Below are positions 16,305 to 24,005 of a DNA stretch of 64,000 nt, piece after piece. The translations under genes and the position numbers were made by a program. Position 1 is the stretch's first letter. Each line of letters begins with the position of its first letter. Below the pieces are notes generated by a model. It did no database searches, was not told where the DNA came from, and saw only the letters and a program-made list of their open reading frames with translations. Source of the stretch: Bog-473 sp036268485 (GTDB lineage Bacteria; Actinomycetota; Acidimicrobiia; Acidimicrobiales; RAAP-2); the NCBI GenBank assembly GCA_036268485.1, contig DATAUC010000077.1:62001-126000 (forward strand), given 5' to 3'.

Positions 16305-17504
16305 ATGGTTGGTCCGCTGGATGGCGTCCGTGTCGTTGAAGTAGCGAACTGGACCTTCGTACCGGCCGCCGGAGCCGTGCTCTCCGATCTCGGGGCTGAC
16401 GTCATAAAGGTGGAGGCTCCAACCGGTGACCCTCAGCGTGCTCTGCGGAACCTGCTCAACCTGGCCGAAGACGGACCGAACCCCTTTTTGGAAGTCCCCA
16501 ACCGGGGCAAGCGCAGCTTTACTGCCGACCTGACCACCGAGGGTGGCCGGGAAGCGCTCACCCGGTTGCTGGCCACGGCCGACGTCTTCCTCACGAGCAA
16601 CCTGGCCCCGATTCGCCGCAAGCTGCATATCGACCTTGAGGACATACGGGCGGCCAACCCCAACATCATTTACGTGCGCGGCACGGGCTGGGGCGCCCAT
16701 GGACCCATGGCCGACATCGGCGGCTATGACGCCGCCTGCGGGTGGGCCACCGGCGGAATGGCCTACAAGATGTCGGTCGATGGGCAACCGCTGACACAGC
16801 CCCCGGCCTTCTTTGACCTCCAGGGGGCCAACACCATTGCCGGAGCCGTCGCCATGGCGCTCTTCAAGCGGGAACGGACCGGGGAGACCTCGGTGGTCGA
16901 CGTCTCTCTCATGCACGTGGCCATGTGGGCCATGTCTCCCGACATCGTCGGCACGCCGTTCACCGGGCAATCCGGCTTGGGCGATCGCATGGAATCTCCC
17001 AATCCGCTCACCAACACCTATCGGACCAAGGACAATCGTTGGCTTTACCTAGTGTGCTTGCAGGCCGACCGGTTCTGGCCCGAATTCTGCACCTGCATGG
17101 AACACCCCGAGCTCATCACCGATGAGCGTTTTGCCGACGGGTTGACTCGCTACACCAACCGGCACGAATGCATCACCACGCTGGATGGAATTTTCGGCCA
17201 ACTGACGTTGGCGGAAGTGCACCAGCGGCTGGACCGGTTCTCCGGTGTCTGGGCCCCCGTCTTGCGTCCCGACGAGTTGGCCGACCATCCGCAAGTGGGT
17301 CCCAACGGATTCCTGCCCACGATCACTCCGAGCAGCGGCAGTCCCTTCCACCTGGTGGCCGCCCCCATGCGTTTCGACGATGTCCCCACAGTGCCCCAAG
17401 GTGCCGCTCCGGAACTCGGTCAGCACACCGAGGAGCTCCTGCTCGAGTCCGGTCTGGGCTGGGACGAAATCGGGGCGCTGCGCGAGAGCGGCGCCCTCGG
17501 CTAA
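16305..17504 (+). CDS. CaiB/BaiF-type (class III) CoA-transferase
   Basis: The 399-residue protein has the usual length and order of the family: PLDGVRVVEVANWTFVPAAGAVLSDLGADVIKVE at the N-terminus, NRGKRSFTADLTTEGGREAL, then VVDVSLMHVAMWA, whose Asp is the expected acyl-carrying residue, and NPLTNTYRTKDNRWLYLVCLQ. Class III transferases move CoA between carboxylic acids or act as racemases of alpha-methyl acyl-CoA. A GAGAGGAG ribosome site precedes ATG 16305. It faces the acyl-CoA synthetase gene tail to tail with a 4-bp overlap. Confidence 0.9.
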   Translation: MVGPLDGVRVVEVANWTFVPAAGAVLSDLGADVIKVEAPTGDPQRALRNLLNLAEDGPNPFLEVPNRGKRSFTADLTTEGGREALTRLLATADVFLTSNLAPIRRKLHIDLEDIRAANPNIIYVRGTGWGAHGPMADIGGYDAACGWATGGMAYKMSVDGQPLTQPPAFFDLQGANTIAGAVAMALFKRERTGETSVVDVSLMHVAMWAMSPDIVGTPFTGQSGLGDRMESPNPLTNTYRTKDNRWLYLVCLQADRFWPEFCTCMEHPELITDERFADGLTRYTNRHECITTLDGIFGQLTLAEVHQRLDRFSGVWAPVLRPDELADHPQVGPNGFLPTITPSSGSPFHLVAAPMRFDDVPTVPQGAAPELGQHTEELLLESGLGWDEIGALRESGALG

Positions 17505-19009
17505 GCCTGTGGGAGTGGGCTGCTCAGTTCGGCCTTGAGCACACGCCGCAAGAGCTTTCCTGTCTCGCTGTAGGGCAGTTCCACACGGAACTCAACGCGT
17601 TGGGGTGCCCGGGTCGACCGCAGTCGTTGTGAGACCCACTCGATCAACACGTCGGCGCCGGCCTGCTGACCTTCGACCAACACGATGACGGCGGCCACTG
17701 ACTCGCCCCACTCATCGTCGGGCAGGCCGAAGACGGCGGCATCGGCCACGGCCGGATGGGCCACCAGGACATCTTCGATCTCGCCGGGAGAGAGGTTCTC
17801 CCCACCGCGGACGATGACATCATCGAGACGACCTTCGACGAAGAGATAGCCCTCGGAGTCGAGCCAGCCGCCGTCATTGGTGGCCAGCCAGCCATCAGCG
17901 GTAAGGGTGGGACCCCGCCCCAGGTACTCGCCCGAGACCTGTTCGCCCCGCACCCAGATCTCGCCCCGGTCGCCCGGAGCCAGCACTTCGCCGGCTGGGC
18001 CACGAACTTCGACTTCGAGGCTGGGCAGTGGCCGGCCGACGGAGCCCAATCGGAGTCGCACGTGCGGTTCGGCCGAGCCCACGGCCTCCCGGTGGTCGTC
18101 GGGACCGAGGACGGCCACGGTGGAACTGGTCTCGGTCAGCCCGTAGGCATTGACCAGACCGACGTGGGGCAGGAGTTCGAGGGCCTGTTCGACGACGGCC
18201 ACCGGCATGCGGCCGCCGCCGTAGGAGAGATGCTGGAGGGCCGGCAGCTTCTCGCCCCGCTCCTCGAGCACCTGGAGGATGCGGCCGAGCATGGTGGGCA
18301 CCACCATGGCGTGGGTGATGGCTTCGGTGGCGGCCAGGTCGACCCAGGCCTCCGGAGTGAACTGGGGCAAATAGACGAGACGTCGACCAGACCAGACTGA
18401 GCTCAGCACGGCTGCAATGCCGGCGATGTGGTACGGCGGCACGCTCACCAGTGCCGCATCGGCCTCGTCGGCGCCCAGGAATTCGACGGTCTCGAGGACG
18501 TAGCTGGTCAGGTGACGATGGCGCAGTACGGCTGCTTTGGGTTCACCGGTGGTGCCGCTGGTGAACAACAGAACGGCGGGCTCGTCCAGGTCGGCATCGC
18601 CGGCCTCGGCCGGTGCCGGACCATCGGCGCCGAGGAATTCCTCCCGGCTGGTCATGGCCAGCTCGGGTATCCCGTCGGGGAATCGGGTCGGGATGGATGG
18701 GTCGACCACGGCCACGGCCGGGGCTGCCCGTTCGAGGATGGCCCGCAGTTGGGCGTCGGCCAGCCGGTAGTTGACCGGGACGTACGGGATGCCGGCACTG
18801 GCGGCGGCGAAGAGCCCGATGGGGACGGCCTCCGAATTGATGTCGACGGCCACTAGGCGTTGGGCCTGGCGCTGCTGCAGGGAGCGGCCCGACGCCTGTG
18901 CCTGCTGCAGCAGACCTTCGTAGGTCAGGGCGCCGTCACCCTGGGGACCGACGGCGACCCGGTCACCGAGGGCCTCGGCGGCAATTTCGAGGAGCGAGGT
19001 CAGGTGCAT
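17501..19009 (-). CDS. Class I adenylate-forming acyl-CoA synthetase
   Basis: A 502-residue ANL-superfamily ligase with LLFTSGTTGEPKAAV (P-loop-like A3), NAYGLTETS (A5), GWLATNDGGW (A7), GRLDDVIVRGGENLSPGEIED (A8 hinge) and the C-terminal catalytic Lys in YSETGKLLRR (A10). It activates a carboxylic acid with ATP and loads it on CoA; the acid is not predictable. The gene is followed upstream by a small unknown protein and an enoyl-CoA hydratase on the same strand, so the three probably form a beta-oxidation-type operon. Confidence 0.9.
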   Translation of the reverse strand: MHLTSLLEIAAEALGDRVAVGPQGDGALTYEGLLQQAQASGRSLQQRQAQRLVAVDINSEAVPIGLFAAASAGIPYVPVNYRLADAQLRAILERAAPAVAVVDPSIPTRFPDGIPELAMTSREEFLGADGPAPAEAGDADLDEPAVLLFTSGTTGEPKAAVLRHRHLTSYVLETVEFLGADEADAALVSVPPYHIAGIAAVLSSVWSGRRLVYLPQFTPEAWVDLAATEAITHAMVVPTMLGRILQVLEERGEKLPALQHLSYGGGRMPVAVVEQALELLPHVGLVNAYGLTETSSTVAVLGPDDHREAVGSAEPHVRLRLGSVGRPLPSLEVEVRGPAGEVLAPGDRGEIWVRGEQVSGEYLGRGPTLTADGWLATNDGGWLDSEGYLFVEGRLDDVIVRGGENLSPGEIEDVLVAHPAVADAAVFGLPDDEWGESVAAVIVLVEGQQAGADVLIEWVSQRLRSTRAPQRVEFRVELPYSETGKLLRRVLKAELSSPLPQA

Positions 19010-19012
19010 CGG

Positions 19013-19333
19013 TCAGTCCGACGATGGGAGTGGCTTGGCGTCCTTGAGGGCCAGCGCCGCGCCGTCGACGGCCAGGTTGCCGGCGCCGGCCTTGGTGACG
19101 AGAAGCTCGAGACCTAGGTCGGGCTCGGTGAATCGCTTGCCGATGAGGGAGCCCCCGGAGAAGGCCGGATCGAGCTCCAATCCGGGGGCCGGCGGCTCGC
19201 CGACCGCCACCATTGGCTGACCACCGCACTCGAGGGACACGGCCTGGCCGGCGGCGCGCACCACCACGACTTCGGTGTCGCATACCTGACTGGCCCAACG
19301 AGTCCCGGGCTTCAGTTCCACTTTCCCTCCCAT
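19013..19333 (-). CDS. Small protein of unknown function within acyl-CoA operon
   Basis: A 106-residue protein that looks beta-rich: KLPGTRW-like start (VELKPGTRWASQVCDTEVVVVRA), a Cys-Gly-Gly turn (SLECGGQPMV) and GKRFTEPDLGLELLVTKAG. It lies three bases upstream of the acyl-CoA synthetase start, so coupling is likely. Two cysteines (CDTE, ECGG) might bind a metal. I recall similar short proteins beside acyl-CoA synthetases in actinobacteria but cannot name a function. Confidence 0.65.
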   Translation of the reverse strand: MGGKVELKPGTRWASQVCDTEVVVVRAAGQAVSLECGGQPMVAVGEPPAPGLELDPAFSGGSLIGKRFTEPDLGLELLVTKAGAGNLAVDGAALALKDAKPLPSSD

Positions 19334-19395
19334 AGGTCCTGCTGCTTTTGCGTACGAAGGTCTATCGGCGCCGTGTCACGCGGGGCAACTTGGCC

Positions 19396-20334
19396 TCAAT
19401 CCTCCAGGGCATTGACGAGGCCCCATTCCAGCGCGGTGGGTGCGTCGATGCGGGCTCCGCTGACGGCGAGCAGGGCGGTGCGCTGGCGGCCGATGCGGGC
19501 CGTGATGCTGGCGGTGCCGCCGGCACCGGGGATGAGGCCAAGGGCCACTTCGGGCAGGGTGGCGGTGAAGTCACGGCGGGCGATCACCCGGTTGGCAAAG
19601 GCCGGCAACTCCACGCCGGAACCGGCGCAGGGTCCGTGGACCCGCACGGTGAGACGGTCGCCCAGGGCATGGATGGCCCGTCCGATGCTGGTGGCCAGCC
19701 GGACCAGGTGGGCCGAGGCCGGGTTGACGAAGCTGCCGAACTCGTTCAGGTCCCCGCCGCTACTGAAGCTGGAGCCGTCGCCCCGCAGGACGACCTCGGT
19801 CACGGAAGCGTCGGCGGCGGCCAGGGCCAGCGCGTTCAACAGATCGTCCCGCATGGCCCGGTTGAGGGCGTTGCGCACCTGGGGACGGTGCAGGACGATG
19901 TGCAGGGAGTCGCCGTCGCGTTCGATCAGCACGGCCGGGCCTTCCTCGGTGACCGGATCGGGCACGGGATGGTTGGTGCGCCACATCCGAAACTCAGGCC
20001 CAGCCTGCAGGAGCGAGAAGACAGCAGATTCGGCCACCAGGGCGGCACCGAGGGACGGCTGAGTGGACCGCAGGAGCAGGGCCAGTGACGTGGCGGCCAC
20101 CGGGTGCCGCTCAATGGCGCCCAGGAGGTCGTCGACAGAGGCGACGGGAGCTTCGGGAATGAGGTCGGCCCATGTCGGGTTGGCGGTGTCCGGGCGGTCC
20201 ACGGCAATGACGATGCAGGGGAGTGACGCCAGCGAGATGCCCGATTTCGGTCCGGCCGAACCGTCAGGGCTGGCCACGATCACGGCACCGTCGACATCGG
20301 ACAACTCCTCGGCCGCGAACGGGGAGTCCAGCAC
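19396..20334 (-). CDS. Enoyl-CoA hydratase/isomerase family protein with N-terminal extension
   Basis: The crotonase core starts near residue 128 (VLIERDGDSLHIVLHRPQVRNALNRAMRDDL), with the oxyanion-hole GDGSSFSSGGDLNEFG and HGPCAGSGVELPAFANRVIAR, then PEVALGLIPGAGGTASI. It should hydrate or isomerise an enoyl-CoA. About 125 residues before the core are not typical crotonase sequence. GTG 20334 is the first usual start codon, but the frame remains open for 14 more codons to a stop (with LLELSDSALADVL just before the GTG), so a rare start further upstream is possible. The core ends directly after GLVNALED, so the usual C-terminal helices are short. Confidence 0.8.
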   Translation of the reverse strand: MLDSPFAAEELSDVDGAVIVASPDGSAGPKSGISLASLPCIVIAVDRPDTANPTWADLIPEAPVASVDDLLGAIERHPVAATSLALLLRSTQPSLGAALVAESAVFSLLQAGPEFRMWRTNHPVPDPVTEEGPAVLIERDGDSLHIVLHRPQVRNALNRAMRDDLLNALALAAADASVTEVVLRGDGSSFSSGGDLNEFGSFVNPASAHLVRLATSIGRAIHALGDRLTVRVHGPCAGSGVELPAFANRVIARRDFTATLPEVALGLIPGAGGTASITARIGRQRTALLAVSGARIDAPTALEWGLVNALED

Positions 20335-20431
20335 GTCGGCCAGTGCACTGTCGGACAGCTCGAGAAGTCGAATGGGCTCACGCTACAAGAGGCCCGCGGG
20401 CGGGCGACGAGCGAGATGGCAGCATGACGGG

Positions 20432-21664
20432 ATGGAAGGGCCGGCGGCAGCTTGGGCACGGAGCGGCGCCATGTTCCTCACCGGCCGGCCCGATGGTCCC
20501 GGTCTTGGTGGCCCGGTTGCCCTGATCGAGCTGGTCGAGACGGCCGCCGCGGTGTTGTCCCGCCACGGCGGTCGGCGGCCGCCCATTGACGGCCTGGCCC
20601 TCCTGGGAGAACGGGCGGCCATTGCATCCCTGGGCCGCCGCGGCGACGTGAGCTGTGGCGGCGGCGCTCGACTTCTGCGCGCCGCGGATGGGTGGCTGGC
20701 CGCCTCGCTGCCCCGGCTCGATGATGAGGCCGCGGTCTCGGCCTGGCTGGAGGAGGACGTGCCGGCGGGCGATCCGTGGCCGGCGGTGGAGGCGAGCGTG
20801 GCCAGGCGGGCGGTGGCCGAACTCGATGCACGGGCGGCCTTGCTGGGCCTCCCCATCGCGGCCGTGAGCTCGGTGGGCGCGCCCGACGAAAGCTTTGGGC
20901 TGCCGATCCCTGCCTTACCGTTCGGGCCGGGAGAAGGACCATCGGCACTCTCGGGGACCACGGTGGTGGACCTGTCCGCACTGTGGGCCGGACCGCTGTG
21001 CGGTCAACTGCTTGGAGAGTGCGGTGCCCGGGTCATAAAGGTGGAATCGACCAGCCGGCCCGACGGAGCCCGGGCCGGGCCACCGGCGTTCTTCGACCTG
21101 CTCAACGGCGGCAAAGAGTCCGTCGTGCTTGATCTGCAGTCGTCAGTGGGCAGGGGCGATCTGCGGCGTCTCCTCATGACCGCCGACATCGTCATTGAGA
21201 GCAACCGGCCGCGGGCGCTCGAGCAGATGGGCATTGTGGCCGGCGATCTGTTGTCGGCGTCGTCCGGCCCCCGCGTCTGGGTCTCCATCACCAGCCACGG
21301 TCGCTCCATGGGCGAGCGGGTCGGCTTCGGCGACGTGGCGGCGGCAGCCGGTGGCCTCGTCGTCTTCGACGCGGCGGGTGCGTGTTTCGTGGCCGACGCG
21401 GTGGCCGACCCCCTCACCGGTCTGGTGGCCGCCGCCGCGGTGAGCGAAGCCCTGGCGGCCGGGGGCCGGTGGCTGCTCGATGCCGGCATGGCGCCGCTGG
21501 CCGCCAGCGTGGCGGGTGCGCCGCTCGATGTCAGCCAGCTTCAGGCTCAGCCGCCGCAGACTCGAGTGAGCGCCCGGCCCGCGGCTGAACTCGGAACCGG
21601 CACCGCTGCGATGCTCGCCGACTTGGCGACGGGATCAGCGGCCTCAGGGATCCCGGGTTCGTAG
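20432..21664 (+). CDS. CoA-transferase family III-like protein with rearranged domains
   Basis: A 410-residue protein in which the typical CaiB N-terminal Rossmann start (LSGTTVVDLSALWAGPLCGQLLGECGARVIKVESTSRPDG) appears only near residue 172. The segment before it (CGGGARLLRAADGWLAASLPR, then RRAVAELDARAALLGLPIAAV) resembles the part that normally comes late in CaiB proteins. After it come NGGKESVVLDLQ and GRWLLDAGMAPLA, whose Asp could be the acyl carrier. So the order looks permuted. ATG 20432 is my choice; ATG 20372 and an internal ATG near 20471 are alternatives. It is divergent from the enoyl-CoA hydratase gene and overlaps the convergent transporter gene by 21 bp. Confidence 0.75.
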   Translation: MEGPAAAWARSGAMFLTGRPDGPGLGGPVALIELVETAAAVLSRHGGRRPPIDGLALLGERAAIASLGRRGDVSCGGGARLLRAADGWLAASLPRLDDEAAVSAWLEEDVPAGDPWPAVEASVARRAVAELDARAALLGLPIAAVSSVGAPDESFGLPIPALPFGPGEGPSALSGTTVVDLSALWAGPLCGQLLGECGARVIKVESTSRPDGARAGPPAFFDLLNGGKESVVLDLQSSVGRGDLRRLLMTADIVIESNRPRALEQMGIVAGDLLSASSGPRVWVSITSHGRSMGERVGFGDVAAAAGGLVVFDAAGACFVADAVADPLTGLVAAAAVSEALAAGGRWLLDAGMAPLAASVAGAPLDVSQLQAQPPQTRVSARPAAELGTGTAAMLADLATGSAASGIPGS

Positions 21665-22579
21665 AAAGCCGGCACTGGCCGTGCCCCAGACGATGACAAT
21701 GATGCCGTAGACACCCAGTGGAGCGGCGGCCGAAGCCCCGAAGGCGGCCGTGGCCAAGCCGGCGGCGATGGCGAAGTCGCGCATCGACGTGGTGAGGAGA
21801 AGGGCGCGGCGAAGCCCTGGCGGTTGCCGTAGTCCGAGACCGTGACCGAGGGCAGCGGACCCCACCAGGAAGATCAGGATGGCTGCGATCACCGGGAGGT
21901 ACTGCGTCGAAAAGTTCACCTCGGCGGCGATCAGGGCGACCAGGATGGCCACGGCCAGCGTGCTGACCGACGAGGCGATGGTCTCGGCGACCGCCGGCAA
22001 CGAGAGGAAGAGCCGGGTGGCCAGCCCGGCGCACAGCGGTGCGGCCACCACGAAGAGGAGGTTGATCACAATGTGACCCGGGTGGATCGAGACATGGGAA
22101 GCTTCGAGGCCGAGAAGGGGTCCGGCCACCGAAACAGTCAGGATGGTGGAGCCGATGAGGACGCCTCCGGCTAGGGCCACGTCCCCGCCAGCCATGCCGG
22201 TGGTGGCGATGGAGGCAATCTCGCACGGGGCCAGACCGATGGTGATGACGCCGTCGCGCAGCGACCCCGGCCCGATGAGATGGGCCACCGCCCAGGAGAG
22301 GGCGGGGAGCACGCTGGCCCCGACCACCAGCGCGGCCAGGAGCGGACGCCAGGCCGCCGGGAGGGCCCGGAGTCGCGCCGGCTCGATCGTGATGGCTGTG
22401 GCATAGACCAGGACGATCAGGAAGATGTCGATCCCGTCGTGCCGCACCAGAGCGAGCACTGGCCTTTGCAGTGTCAGCCCGACGGCGGCTGCCACCACCA
22501 CGGCGGACAGCTCCCGGTAGTCGTGGATGATCCAGCGAATCAAGCGCTGCAGCGTCGTGATGGGCCTAGTCTCCTTCAT
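21644..22579 (-). CDS. Bile acid:sodium symporter (BASS/SBF)-type transporter
   Basis: A 311-residue protein made almost entirely of hydrophobic segments, about nine to ten. The SBF features are visible: GLAPCEIASIATTGMAGGDVALAGGVLIGSTILTVSVAGPLLG in the middle and TTSMRDFAIAAGLATAAFG near the end, equivalent to the two crossover helices of ASBT-like proteins. Members carry organic anions, pantoate, arsenite or other small solutes with Na+. The start at 22579 faces a gap holding two copies of the GGAAACA operator motif, so the gene may belong to the amine/nitrogen regulon encoded at 23.2-32 kb. Confidence 0.8.
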   Translation of the reverse strand: MKETRPITTLQRLIRWIIHDYRELSAVVVAAAVGLTLQRPVLALVRHDGIDIFLIVLVYATAITIEPARLRALPAAWRPLLAALVVGASVLPALSWAVAHLIGPGSLRDGVITIGLAPCEIASIATTGMAGGDVALAGGVLIGSTILTVSVAGPLLGLEASHVSIHPGHIVINLLFVVAAPLCAGLATRLFLSLPAVAETIASSVSTLAVAILVALIAAEVNFSTQYLPVIAAILIFLVGSAALGHGLGLRQPPGLRRALLLTTSMRDFAIAAGLATAAFGASAAAPLGVYGIIVIVWGTASAGFLRTRDP

Positions 22580-22586
22580 CGTTGAT

Positions 22587-22605
22587 GGTTTATTTACAGG
22601 AAACA
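22587..22605. promoter_or_regulatory. Putative XRE-cupin operator, site 1
   Basis: GGTTTATTTACAGGAAACA matches the proposed consensus TGTTTCC-N5-GGAAACA at 11 of 14 arm positions (right arm perfect). It lies just upstream of the transporter start at 22579 and also upstream of the stress-protein gene at 22693. Inference from repetition only. Confidence 0.4.
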
Positions 22606-22627
22606 GCTTTTCATGGCATTACCTGGG

Positions 22628-22646
22628 TGTTAATCTGTTGGAAACA
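22628..22646. promoter_or_regulatory. Putative XRE-cupin operator, site 2
   Basis: TGTTAATCTGTTGGAAACA matches TGTTTCC-N5-GGAAACA at 11 of 14 arm positions, with the right arm perfect. It is 41 bp from site 1 in the same divergent, locally AT-richer promoter region. Confidence 0.45.
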
Positions 22647-22692
22647 AAAGAGTGCCGCCCCCCAGCGAGGCGACGAGGAGGTGCCGGTCACC

Positions 22693-23190
22693 ATGTTCAC
22701 GAGAATCCTGCTTGCCATTGGCGCGTCGGACTCAAGCGATATCGCTCTCAGCTACACCACGTCGTTGGCCAAAAGCTCAGGGGCCAGTGTCCGGGTGGTC
22801 CACGTCAACGAGTACCTGGTCGGCGGTCGGGGTTTCACCGTCGCCACTCAGGCCGAGGCCATCTCCCACCTCGAATCGGCCGTGCAGACGCTGCGTGAGG
22901 CTGGCGTCTCCGCTGGGGGCTCCCTCTACCTGACTAGCTGTTTCGGCGTAGAAGCAAGGATCGTCAATGCTGCCCACGATTGGGCCGCCGACGTCATCGT
23001 TATGGGCTCACGCCGTCAGCGCCGATTCGGACGATTCGGGGGCAAGGGGATGCGCGATCGGGTGATGGCCCAGACGGCGCTGCCGGTCCTGGTTGCTCCG
23101 GCCCCGCTCTCGGTGAGCGACGGCCGGATGCCGCAGCTGCCTGAGTTGCCGCTGGTGCCGATGGCCGACTTCCCGTCCATCTCCATCTGA
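22693..23190 (+). CDS. Universal stress protein family protein
   Basis: A 165-residue UspA-fold protein: MFTRILLAIGASDSSDIALSYTTSLAK at the start, VRVVHVNEY, DWAADVIVMGSRRQRRFGRFGGKGMRDRVMAQTALPVLVAP. The last part matches the ATP-binding loop G-2x-G-9x-G(S/T) only loosely. The final 25 residues are a proline-rich tail. ATG 22693 is used; GTG 22681, right after a GAGGAGG-like site, is an alternative. Its promoter region carries two putative operators of the neighbouring XRE-cupin regulator. Confidence 0.8.
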   Translation: MFTRILLAIGASDSSDIALSYTTSLAKSSGASVRVVHVNEYLVGGRGFTVATQAEAISHLESAVQTLREAGVSAGGSLYLTSCFGVEARIVNAAHDWAADVIVMGSRRQRRFGRFGGKGMRDRVMAQTALPVLVAPAPLSVSDGRMPQLPELPLVPMADFPSISI

Positions 23191-23219
23191 GTTCCGAAGG
23201 AGCCAGTCGAAACCTTTCT

Positions 23220-23954
23220 TCAGGGACGGTCCCCGGCGTAGATGGTGATGGAGAGGAACCGGATGGGTAGCTTTATGAGCTGGGTCGGGCCGTGCGGGAT
23301 ATCACCCTCGAACTGGAGCGTGTCGCCCTTCGCCATGCGGTAGTGCTCCCGCCCGTAGCTGTATTCCATGACGCCCTCGAGCATGTAGAGCATTTCGATG
23401 CCGGCGTGCTGGAAGAGCGGGAAGACCTCCGTGCTCTCGGCCAATGAGACCAGCAGCGGTTCGACCCGCTTGTAAGGGCCGCGTAACGTGCCCAGGAGTT
23501 CGTAGGTGTGCCCAGACCGCGTGCCCTTGCGCACGATCTCGGGTCCACTGCCGGCCTTGACGAAGACGGCATCTCGTTCTTCGGCCAGACCGCGGAATAA
23601 AGACGTGACGGGCATGTCGAGGGCGGTGGCCAGCCGCTCCAATGTGGCCAAGCTCGGTGAGGTCTGGGCGTTCTCGATCTTTGAGAGCATGCCCTTTGAG
23701 ATGCCCGTTCGATCGGCCAGCTGGCCGACGTTGAGCCCGATCTCTAGGCGCCGGCTGCGTACGTGGTTGGCGATGACTTGGCCGAGCTGGCCGCTGGCCG
23801 CCTCGGCGCCGTCAGTCTCGCGATCGATGGCCCCGTTGCTGCGGGAGGACACTTTGCCCGACGCCGCTGCGGCGGGTTTGGTTTTGCCCCAGCTCGCTGC
23901 TGCTTTCTTGGCCGTAGCTGCTTTGGGTGCGATCACCCCTCGTCGAACGGCCAC
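23220..23954 (-). CDS. XRE-family transcriptional regulator with C-terminal cupin domain
   Basis: The 244-residue protein has a Lys/Ala-rich N-terminal stretch (residues 1-50), an XRE helix-turn-helix (about 58-118: LEIGLNVGQLADRTGISKGMLSKIENAQTSPSLATLERLATAL) and a cupin_2 domain (about 165-240: EVFPLFQHAGIEMLYMLEGVMEYSYGREHYRMAKGDTLQFEGDIPHGPTQL). This is the layout of PuuR-like sensors of amines and amino acids. It is the last gene of the minus-strand set that encodes the flavin oxidase and GlxBCD-like enzyme, and is the best candidate to bind the repeated TGTTTCC-N5-GGAAACA sites at 22.6, 28.2 and 29.1 kb. GTG start. No such site is visible in front of the gene itself. Confidence 0.88.
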   Translation of the reverse strand: MAVRRGVIAPKAATAKKAAASWGKTKPAAAASGKVSSRSNGAIDRETDGAEAASGQLGQVIANHVRSRRLEIGLNVGQLADRTGISKGMLSKIENAQTSPSLATLERLATALDMPVTSLFRGLAEERDAVFVKAGSGPEIVRKGTRSGHTYELLGTLRGPYKRVEPLLVSLAESTEVFPLFQHAGIEMLYMLEGVMEYSYGREHYRMAKGDTLQFEGDIPHGPTQLIKLPIRFLSITIYAGDRP

Positions 23955-24005
23955 GGCGGACCAATATAGGCAGCCCGCTCCGTCGGCACGGGTCTCTCCA
24001 TCGAA

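Noticed and set aside
16230..16970. 246-codon minus-strand frame
   Set aside because: Antisense to the first CaiB gene, which has clear family motifs over the same bases.
20063..20431. Upstream extension of the second CaiB-like frame
   Set aside because: It lies antisense to the enoyl-CoA hydratase and is Ser/Arg-rich; the conserved sequence begins near 20432.
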